The notes under the pieces are model-generated. The model worked only from the letters and a program-made list of their open reading frames with translations, was not told the DNA's origin and did no database searches. A program made the translations under genes and the position numbers. DNA of 11,755 nucleotides from an uncultured Porphyromonadaceae bacterium (GTDB lineage Bacteria > Bacteroidota > Bacteroidia > Bacteroidales > Muribaculaceae), in contig URSD01000056.1 of the NCBI GenBank assembly GCA_900550395.1, positions 1 through 11,755 on the forward strand, in the 5' to 3' direction. Positions within the stretch are counted from its first letter, which is position 1, and every line of letters starts with the position of its first letter. Shown here piece after piece: positions 6,096 to 11,755 of the stretch.

Positions 6096-7598
6096 ATGGA
6101 TAAACATATAGCACTGAGTAAGAATCAGATTGTGACGTCTTTGCAGAAGCCTGCCGCGGAATTCACGAAAGATGATATTATCCGGTTCATCATTGATAAC
6201 GGCATTGAGATGGTCAACTTCATGTACCCCGCCGACGACGGACGCCTGAAGACTCTCAATTTCGTAATCAACGACCTTGATTACCTGGAGACGATACTGT
6301 CCTTGGGCGAACGTGTCGACGGCTCGTCGTTGTTTCCGTTCATTAGCGCCGGTAGTTCCGACCTGTACGTGCTGCCGCGATTTCGCACGGCTTTCGTCGA
6401 CCCGTTTGCCGAAATCCCCACCGTGACGATGCTTTGCTCGTTCTTCGACAAGGACGGCAACGCCCTCGACAGCGCGCCGGAACATACTTTGCATAAGGCT
6501 TGCGACGAGTTCCGCCGCGTCACCGGCATGGAATTCGAGGCAATGGGCGAACTGGAGTATTATGTAATATCGCCGTCCTCGGACGACTTTCCCGCCACCG
6601 ACCAGCGCGGATACCACGAAAGCGGGCCGTTCGCCAAGTACAACGACTTCCGCACCCTGTGCATGAACTATATAGCCCGCACAGGCGGACGCATAAAGTA
6701 CGGCCACAGCGAAGTCGGAAACTTTACGCTCGACGGCCTCAACTATGAGCAGAACGAAATCGAGTTCCTGCCCGTTGCGGCCGAAGACGCCGCCGACCAG
6801 CTGATGCTCGCCAAGTGGGTAATCCGCAATCTTGCCGCCCGCTACGGCTACAACGTGACCTTCGCGCCGAAGATCACCACAGGCAAGGCCGGCTCCGGTC
6901 TGCATGTGCATATGCGTATCACGCTCGACGGCCGCAACATGGTGCTCGATGCCGACCGCCGTCTCAGCGACACCGCCCGGCGCGCCATCGCCGGCCTGAT
7001 GACGCTTGCGCCGGCCATAACGGCCTTCGGCAACGCCAACCCCACGAGCTACTTCCGCCTTGTCCCGCACCAGGAAGCGCCCACCAACGTCTGCTGGGGC
7101 GACCGCAACCGTTCCGTGCTTGTGCGCGTCCCCCTCGGGTGGACCTCCCTCACCGACATGTGCGCCGTGGCGAATCCCGGATCCGATGCCTCCGGAGTGG
7201 ACGCCACGCAGAAGCAGACATTCGAGATACGCAGCGCCGACGGTTCGGCCAACATCTACACCCTGCTTGCCGCCCTGGCCGTAGCCGCCCGCCATGGCTT
7301 CGAGATGCCCGATGCGCTCGAAGTGGCCGAACGCACTTACGTTGATGTCAACATCCACAGCGCCGAGAATGCCGACAAGCTTGCGCGCCTCGCATGCCTG
7401 CCCGTCGACTGCGCCCAGTCGGCCGACTGCCTGGAAGCCGCGCGAGAGGTATTTGAGCGCGGCGGCGTGTTCTCTCCGGGCATGATCGACAGCACCATGC
7501 GCCGCCTGCGTGCCTACGACAGCGCCGAAGCTCACGATGCCCTGCGCGACGACGCCCTGATGCAGACGCTTGTCACCCGCTATTTCCACTGCGGATAA
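6096..7598 (+). CDS. Glutamine synthetase family protein (GlnA/type I-like)
   Basis: 500 residues, cytoplasmic. Glutamine synthetases make glutamine from glutamate, ammonia and ATP. N-terminal beta-grasp half about 20-125; catalytic half about 135-495. Visible conserved sites: GELEYYV (metal Glu pair), SEVG plus EQNEIEF (metal Glu), GSGLHVHM (metal/ATP His), NPTSYFRLVPHQEAP (substrate Arg and flap Glu), DRNRSVLVRVP (phosphate Arg pair) and EIRSADGSANIY (metal Glu and Arg). All key residues seem present. The NLYDLP adenylylation segment of enteric GlnA is absent, so control by adenylylation is unlikely. Members of this superfamily with other amine acceptors (gamma-glutamyl ligases) look alike, so exact substrate is less certain. 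The start is the first Met of the frame after an AT-rich 5' region; TATATTAG at 6062-6069 is a one-mismatch -7 box. It is monocistronic and ends at a hairpin shared with the convergent operon. Confidence 0.88.
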   Translation: MDKHIALSKNQIVTSLQKPAAEFTKDDIIRFIIDNGIEMVNFMYPADDGRLKTLNFVINDLDYLETILSLGERVDGSSLFPFISAGSSDLYVLPRFRTAFVDPFAEIPTVTMLCSFFDKDGNALDSAPEHTLHKACDEFRRVTGMEFEAMGELEYYVISPSSDDFPATDQRGYHESGPFAKYNDFRTLCMNYIARTGGRIKYGHSEVGNFTLDGLNYEQNEIEFLPVAAEDAADQLMLAKWVIRNLAARYGYNVTFAPKITTGKAGSGLHVHMRITLDGRNMVLDADRRLSDTARRAIAGLMTLAPAITAFGNANPTSYFRLVPHQEAPTNVCWGDRNRSVLVRVPLGWTSLTDMCAVANPGSDASGVDATQKQTFEIRSADGSANIYTLLAALAVAARHGFEMPDALEVAERTYVDVNIHSAENADKLARLACLPVDCAQSADCLEAAREVFERGGVFSPGMIDSTMRRLRAYDSAEAHDALRDDALMQTLVTRYFHCG

Positions 7599-7623
7599 TC
7601 CGTCAGACCCCACGCAATACAAT

Positions 7624-7659
7624 CGGCGCCGCTACTTCCCGGGAGAAGTAGCGGCGCCG
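7624..7659. terminator. Perfect 15-bp hairpin between convergent genes
   Basis: 7624-7638 and 7645-7659 are perfectly complementary around the loop CCGGGA. It sits in the 81-base gap between the glutamine synthetase and the leftward beta-barrel gene. No T-tract flanks it on either strand, so a bidirectional terminator or 3'-end stabiliser is inferred from position. Confidence 0.65.
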
Positions 7660-7679
7660 TATGCGTTGCGTCTTGCAGG

Positions 7680-8447
7680 TCAGAACAGATAGCCGAAGCC
7701 GAAATTAAGATAGATGGGATACATTGCGAAACTTATCGTCTTGAACGACTTCTGAAATATTCCGTTGCATCCCCATGCCAGATTTGCGTTCACCAGCAGA
7801 TGCTTGTAGGCCGACCAGCTGACGCCGCCCTGCAGGCCCCACTGGAATTTGCGCAGGTCGCTGCTGAAGTCGTAGGTGGCGCGGCTGTCGCCGGAGAACT
7901 CCTGCTTGTCGCCCGTCGGGTCGCTTACACGGAGATAGCCTTCGTAGACATATCCGTCAAAGGTGTTTTTGAATGCAAATGCAAGATACGCTCCGAAGTT
8001 CACCTTAAGGCGACGGTTGGCGCGCCAAACTCCTGTGATGGGCACCACAAGCTGCTGTGTGGAGTATTTGGTTTTCACCATGCCCGTCCAGCGGCCCGGC
8101 AGCATTTCGCCGTCCTGCCATATCTCCATTCCGTAATTCTTCACGCGCGCACGCGTATCCATTCCCTTGGTCTCGAAACGCAGGCCCAGTGCCACGCCCC
8201 ATTTTTTCTGAGGGTCTATCCATTTGGTGACGGTAGCGCCTATCTGTAGGTTCAGGTTGGGGCTGAATGAACTGATATGGCGGATTTCGGCCGGCAGGGG
8301 TAGGGGGGATGCGCCGCCGATGTTGGTGCCGGCGTTCACCTCATATTCAAACTTGTACCATTTTTCTTTCTTGACCGGTACCTCGGCCATCGCGCCGAGA
8401 GTTATTGCCATGCACAGAGCAGTGGCTATATATCTTCTGATGCTCAT
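7680..8447 (-). CDS. Outer-membrane beta-barrel protein
   Basis: 255 residues. A signal peptide covers about 1-21 (MSIRRYIATALCMAITLGAMA). The rest alternates polar and hydrophobic residues in strands typical of PorT/OMP_b-brl-type barrels, for example GVALGLRFETKGMD and LKVNFGAYLAFAF. It ends in aromatic YLNFGFGYLF, the C-terminal Phe expected by the barrel assembly machinery. It is the second gene of an operon, two bases after the stop of the PCMD lipoprotein gene. A GGAGGA Shine-Dalgarno-like stretch lies inside the upstream gene's end. Co-transcription suggests the barrel and the lipoprotein act together at the outer membrane. Ligand or cargo is unknown. Confidence 0.75.
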   Translation of the reverse strand: MSIRRYIATALCMAITLGAMAEVPVKKEKWYKFEYEVNAGTNIGGASPLPLPAEIRHISSFSPNLNLQIGATVTKWIDPQKKWGVALGLRFETKGMDTRARVKNYGMEIWQDGEMLPGRWTGMVKTKYSTQQLVVPITGVWRANRRLKVNFGAYLAFAFKNTFDGYVYEGYLRVSDPTGDKQEFSGDSRATYDFSSDLRKFQWGLQGGVSWSAYKHLLVNANLAWGCNGIFQKSFKTISFAMYPIYLNFGFGYLF

Positions 8448-8449
8448 GA

Positions 8450-9610
8450 TTATTCTTCCTCCTCCGTTATTTCACGTTTGCATACTATTGTGAGCTGGTC
8501 CACATGCAGCGTGCTGCCGATGGCACCGCTGAAGTAATCGCCGTTCTCGCTTGAGCTCATCACTATTGCCAGGCGGTAGCGGCCGTCCTGCAATTTCTGT
8601 CGGTCGACGCTCTTTCCGGGGCGGTAGACGAACGGCACCGAGAACTCCACCCACTCGTCGCTCTCGTGTCTGTCGGGTATCAGGGCCCACGACACTATGT
8701 TGGGATTGGTTTCTGACAGCACATTCTCGCCGTTGAGCCACATCATGTCGGCCGTCGCCTCGAAGAGCACCGCGTAGAGGTTGAACATATCGGTCTTGCC
8801 GGGCACCGGCTCGAGTTTGCCGTTGCTGCCGAGCTGGCAATACGTTTCTCCGGCCTTGAATTTATAGAATCCGCTGAACGATATCGGCACCTCGCTGATG
8901 ATGTGTCCTCGGCCGAATTCGGTGGCTTCAAGGGGCTTCGGCACGGCATTGGTGCCGTCGAAGTTGCCTGTGAACAGATTGCCGGCGGCCATAGGCTTCT
9001 TGACCGAGGCGCCGAATGTGCCGGTGCCGCGTGTCACGAGCACGGCGCATTTTCCTTCCACTCCGTTGTCCCCCTGATAGGTGGGGAAGTCCTCGGGCTG
9101 CTTGCCCTGAAGTGTCAGAGCGAATGCCGAGTTGGCCGTGGCCCATGCCCAGTCTTCCTCGCCCTCGTCGTTCTTCTCAAAGAACACATCGTAGGTGCGG
9201 CCTATGGTTGTCTTTGTATAGACATTCTCAAAGTTATATGTCAGATATACTTCCGGGTCGACGGGTCTTGACTGCCGCTTGACGCGTACTGTGTAATCTT
9301 TGCTCCATTCGCCGTCCTGCGAAGTCACGGTGTAGATCTGCGGCTCCGTGAAGTCGCGTATGGTGCCGCTGGCGGGACTGATTGTCGCGCCCTCCGTCAC
9401 CGTGAAAACCGGTGCGAACTCCGGCCCGGGCTGGTCGTAGCGGATAGTGAATTCCACACTTGTGTTCTTTATCACAGGCGCGTCAATCAACTCAATGCCG
9501 GGCAACTCGGCGGTGAGTATGTCGCACTCTGTGTTCAGCGGCTCATCCTTGATGCAGGAGGTTGCGGCCATGACCAGAGCAAGCGCGGCTATAGGCTTTG
9601 TGTAGTGCAT
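8450..9610 (-). CDS. PCMD-domain surface lipoprotein
   Basis: 386 residues from the Met at 9608-9610. I prefer this start to one 20 codons upstream because it begins a clean lipoprotein signal, MHYTKPIAALALVMAATSC, with lipobox ATSC and lipidated Cys19. The following IKDEP is acidic, as in lipoproteins exported to the Bacteroidetes cell surface. Residues about 35-95 form an Ig-like domain (NTSVEFTIRYDQPG, SPASGTIRDFTEPQIYTV). Residues about 105-386 match the PCMD domain (putative carbohydrate metabolism domain): YNFENVYT, AAGNLFTGNF, SGFYKFKAGE, FNLYAVLFEA and GSTLHVDQLTIV near the end. Likely role is glycan binding or handling at the surface; no catalytic residues are established for the domain. 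First gene of an operon with the barrel protein. Confidence 0.82.
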   Translation of the reverse strand: MHYTKPIAALALVMAATSCIKDEPLNTECDILTAELPGIELIDAPVIKNTSVEFTIRYDQPGPEFAPVFTVTEGATISPASGTIRDFTEPQIYTVTSQDGEWSKDYTVRVKRQSRPVDPEVYLTYNFENVYTKTTIGRTYDVFFEKNDEGEEDWAWATANSAFALTLQGKQPEDFPTYQGDNGVEGKCAVLVTRGTGTFGASVKKPMAAGNLFTGNFDGTNAVPKPLEATEFGRGHIISEVPISFSGFYKFKAGETYCQLGSNGKLEPVPGKTDMFNLYAVLFEATADMMWLNGENVLSETNPNIVSWALIPDRHESDEWVEFSVPFVYRPGKSVDRQKLQDGRYRLAIVMSSSENGDYFSGAIGSTLHVDQLTIVCKREITEEEE

Positions 9611-9637
9611 ATGTGAGTATGTTTTGTTTACTGGCTG

Positions 9638-9645
9638 CAAATTTA
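9638..9645 (-). promoter_or_regulatory. -7 box of the PCMD lipoprotein operon
   Basis: Minus-strand TAAATTTG matches TANNTTTG exactly, 28 bases upstream of the start codon. I see no convincing TTTG at -33. Its position supports the start at 9610, since the longer ORF start at 9670 would lie upstream of the promoter. Confidence 0.55.
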
Positions 9646-9738
9646 CGAAAATTATGCAATTAACGCTCATTTTTGGCGCTTTTTACCTAAAAATAGCATG
9701 GAAGGGAGCAAGAAAGCATAATTATTGGAATATTTTTG

Positions 9739-9746
9739 TAACTTTG
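9739..9746 (+). promoter_or_regulatory. -7 box of the 582-residue secreted protein gene
   Basis: TAACTTTG matches TANNTTTG exactly, about 60 bases before the ATG at 9808. There is no clear -33 TTTG. The 197-base gap between the divergent genes therefore carries one promoter box in each direction. Confidence 0.55.
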
Positions 9747-9807
9747 TCCCCAAATTTCGATTTCCCCAATCGAACATCAGCAAAGAAATAAACCAAACTT
9801 ATCGTAT

Positions 9808-11556
9808 ATGAAAAAAGTTTACACAGTATTCAGCCTCGTTGCAGCCGCCGGCCTCTCGATGGCTGCACAGCAGCTGCCCAATGCCGGTTTTGAGGGAGAG
9901 TGGGAGCAGTCCCGCCCCTGGAACAGCGTCTGCGGCACCGACTTGAGCATGGACGACGCACTGGAGGCCATGGGCACCAAGCCCGAGGGCGGTGTCAATC
10001 AGCCCGAGGGATGGATTATATCCAATGTACTCGGCGTTGTCAGCGAGAGAGATCCTGAATACGGAGGCGGCTACGGAGGCCTGGGTTCCACCGTCGTAGG
10101 CACACGTGTGGCAGGCAAGGACTCTGAAAGTGCTGTCAAGCTCACCAACAGTCCCAACCCGTTTATGGCCACACAGATTGTTCCGGCATATATAACGCTG
10201 GGCACAAGCTGGGCCACCAATACCCTTAACTGGTCTACGTTCTCCCCCGAGAACAAAGATGGCGGCGTCTTCGGCGGCATGGAGTTCACCGGCCGTCCCG
10301 ATGCCGTAGCGTTCGACTACAAGCTTGAGGCTCCTGCCGATGGCGCACTTCAGAAAGCTACCGCCCTCGTGTATGCCTGGAAAGGCACATGGACTCAGGC
10401 CGATGTCCCCGCCAACAACACTATGTCGGGCGAGCCCGTCAAGGTGACCATGACCGACCGCGACCGCAACATCCTCGGCCTGGACACCGATCAGGGCGGA
10501 GCAGTGACGCACAGCGACGACGCCGAACTCATCGCAAAAAGCCTCAAGTACATCGAGACAGCGGCCGCTGACTGGACGGCTTACGAACTGCCCGTCGAAT
10601 ACCTCTCGACCTCGACTCCCACAAAAATCAACGTGGTGCTCTCGGCCAATGATTACTTCAACTCGCAGGACATCACCAGCGGAAACTCCCTCACCGTCGA
10701 CAACGTGAAATTCGTCTACTACTCCCGCCTCAAGAGCCTCTCCGTAGCCGGCACGCCGGTCGAGGGCTTCGACAGCGACATCCTGGAATACACCATCAAC
10801 GGCCCGCTGCCCGAAATGGAACAACTGGGCTTCGAGCTGATGAGCGAGCGCGCTGACATCGAGGCATCCGTCGACGAAGCCGCCAAGGTAATCACTCTCA
10901 CTGTCACCAACCAGGACGGCGAGGACGCTGACGGACTGACCGCCCACAACTACCGCCTCACTTTCGTTGAAGCTCCCCGCTTCGGAGGCACAGTCTACGA
11001 AGGCAGCGTAGTGGTTGACCTCATGGGAGAGGCCTTTGAACCCATCCCCGCCAAAGTGCATATCATCACCGATGAAAACAATCCTGCCAAATGCACTCTT
11101 GTGCTGCCCGACTTCTCTCTCGGTGAAGGTGCGACTATCGGCGACATAATCGTACCCGATGTTGATAAGACTGTCAAGGCCGACCGCAGCGGCTACACCT
11201 ACAAAGGATTTGTAAAAAATCTCACCCTTAAGATGGGCGAAGATGAAATCCATGCCAATGTCAATGTAAACGGTACCACCGACAATGATGGCAATGCCGT
11301 ATTCGATATTCCCGTGACCTGGCTTACCGAATATGATACCGACCCCGACAGCGACGCCGGTATTCCTATCGGCGTGACATTCAACGGCAAGACCGATACT
11401 CCCGATTCGGCAGGCATCAGCGATGTAACCGTCGACGACGACAATGCTCCCGTCGAGTACTTCAACCTTCAGGGCATGCGTCTGTCGCAGCCCGAGGCCG
11501 GACAGATCGTAATCCGTCGCCAGGGCTCCAAGGTCAGCAAGATTCTGGTTAAATAA
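9808..11556 (+). CDS. Secreted multidomain protein: PCMD-like, Ig-like, calycin-like, sorting-type tail
   Basis: 582 residues. Signal peptide MKKVYTVFSLVAAAGLSMA (1-19). Residues about 22-305 resemble a PCMD domain (LPNAGFEGEW, QPEGWI, SAVKL, FGGMEFTGRPDAVAFDYKL, SLTVDNVKFVYYS). Residues about 308-388 are an Ig/cadherin-like sheet (LKSLSVAGTPVEGFDSDI to YRLTFVEAP). Residues about 392-525 resemble calycin-like beta-barrels (VYEGSVVVDLMGEAF, LVLPDFSL, IGDIIVPDV). The tail, residues about 550-582 (EYFNLQGMRLSQPEAGQIVIRR then KVSKILVK), has the layout of C-terminal sorting domains used in Bacteroidetes secretion; substrate status for type IX secretion is not proven. It is divergent from the PCMD lipoprotein operon, suggesting a shared function. 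Ligand is unknown. Confidence 0.75.
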   Translation: MKKVYTVFSLVAAAGLSMAAQQLPNAGFEGEWEQSRPWNSVCGTDLSMDDALEAMGTKPEGGVNQPEGWIISNVLGVVSERDPEYGGGYGGLGSTVVGTRVAGKDSESAVKLTNSPNPFMATQIVPAYITLGTSWATNTLNWSTFSPENKDGGVFGGMEFTGRPDAVAFDYKLEAPADGALQKATALVYAWKGTWTQADVPANNTMSGEPVKVTMTDRDRNILGLDTDQGGAVTHSDDAELIAKSLKYIETAAADWTAYELPVEYLSTSTPTKINVVLSANDYFNSQDITSGNSLTVDNVKFVYYSRLKSLSVAGTPVEGFDSDILEYTINGPLPEMEQLGFELMSERADIEASVDEAAKVITLTVTNQDGEDADGLTAHNYRLTFVEAPRFGGTVYEGSVVVDLMGEAFEPIPAKVHIITDENNPAKCTLVLPDFSLGEGATIGDIIVPDVDKTVKADRSGYTYKGFVKNLTLKMGEDEIHANVNVNGTTDNDGNAVFDIPVTWLTEYDTDPDSDAGIPIGVTFNGKTDTPDSAGISDVTVDDDNAPVEYFNLQGMRLSQPEAGQIVIRRQGSKVSKILVK

Positions 11557-11586
11557 GAGTTTCCGATAGCTATTCTATAAATCCGA

Positions 11587-11631
11587 AAGGCGGCTTGCCG
11601 GCGCGGTTCCTTACCGCAGGCAAGCCGCCTT
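11587..11631 (+). terminator. Intrinsic terminator after the secreted protein gene
   Basis: AAGGCGGCTTGCC (11587-11599) pairs perfectly with 11619-11631. A nested GCGGT/ACCGC stem (11602-11606 with 11612-11616) fills most of the loop. It is followed by a broken T-tract (TTCCTTTG). Confidence 0.75.
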
Positions 11632-11689
11632 CCTTTGTCCCGCGCGTCACACGTTTAGAGGATTATTACTGTCCGATAAAAACGGGAAC

Positions 11690-11734
11690 AACCCGCGCTC
11701 GTCGCGGGTTGAATGTGGTTAGCTTTTACCTTTG
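11690..11734 (+). promoter_or_regulatory. Hairpin and -7 promoter box at the right edge
   Basis: AACCCGCG (11690-11697) pairs with CGCGGGTT (11703-11710). TACCTTTG at 11727-11734 matches TANNTTTG exactly and would start a rightward transcript near 11741, for a gene outside the window. No TTTG lies at the expected -33 distance. The hairpin would overlap the upstream promoter region; its purpose is unclear. Nothing coding is seen in 11557-11755. Confidence 0.45.
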
Positions 11735-11755
11735 CAGTCGAGATCTCCGTTAACA

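Noticed and set aside
6066..7622. 518-residue open frame antisense to the glutamine synthetase gene
   Set aside because: It mirrors a conserved, motif-rich gene in GC-rich DNA, has no recognisable domain and is rich in Val/Gly/His/Arg as expected of a shadow frame.
9611..9670. Longer N-terminus for the PCMD lipoprotein starting at 9670
   Set aside because: It would precede the predicted promoter box and bury the lipoprotein signal peptide 20 residues inside the protein.
9799..11253. 484-residue open frame antisense to the secreted protein gene
   Set aside because: The forward frame has a signal peptide, a promoter box and recognisable domains; the antisense frame has none of these.
11668..11685. 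ACTGTCCGATAAAA at the right end as a possible insertion-sequence terminus
   Set aside because: It vaguely recalls IS ends seen in Bacteroidales, but there is no inverted partner or target duplication in the window.
1..11755. CRISPR array
   Set aside because: The only regular repeats are the 24-bp motif at 3-58 and the iterons at 4002-4079; neither has the repeat length or unique spacers of a CRISPR.

Overview
The window reads as Bacteroidales chromosome, perhaps Muribaculaceae or a close relative. The family is an inference. The order-level call rests on several TANNTTTG-type -7 promoter boxes, a tmRNA encoding the tag GENNYALAA, start codons with little or no Shine-Dalgarno, and secreted proteins with PCMD, calycin-like and OMP_b-brl-like folds.

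Bases 1-4125 look like the end of a mobile element, probably a prophage. A 1272-codon ORF carries a CotH-like module, a leucine-rich stretch and a C-terminal lectin-like domain. That domain ends in the hallmark variable region of a diversity-generating retroelement (DGR) target, with the conserved tail GSRLAFRG. No reverse transcriptase, Avd or template repeat is in the window, so any diversification machinery must lie elsewhere. The first 75 bases hold three GGGTCAA motifs at an exact 24-bp period and look like an IS21-type end fused in frame to the gene. Downstream of the gene are an AAAGCG-rich tract, several hairpins, a T-tract terminator, and four CGTTTCGTTTT repeats 21-23 bp apart. Those repeats could be transposase-binding sites at a Mu-like prophage end.

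Bases 4126-5329 (minus strand) hold a two-gene unit, more AT-rich than the genes around it: a helix-turn-helix protein followed by an overlapping AbiEii-like nucleotidyltransferase. A perfect 10-bp inverted repeat overlaps its promoter, as expected for an autoregulated toxin-antitoxin-like or defence pair.

Bases 5441-5980 (minus strand) are ssrA (tmRNA) with a complete promoter and a textbook intrinsic terminator.

Bases 6096-11755 look like resident chromosome. They hold a glutamine synthetase family gene, then a convergent two-gene operon (PCMD surface lipoprotein plus outer-membrane beta-barrel). Divergent from that operon is a large secreted protein with PCMD-like, Ig-like and calycin-like domains and a C-terminal tail resembling a sorting domain. 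The last 200 bases hold a terminator, a hairpin and a forward promoter box for a gene beyond the window.
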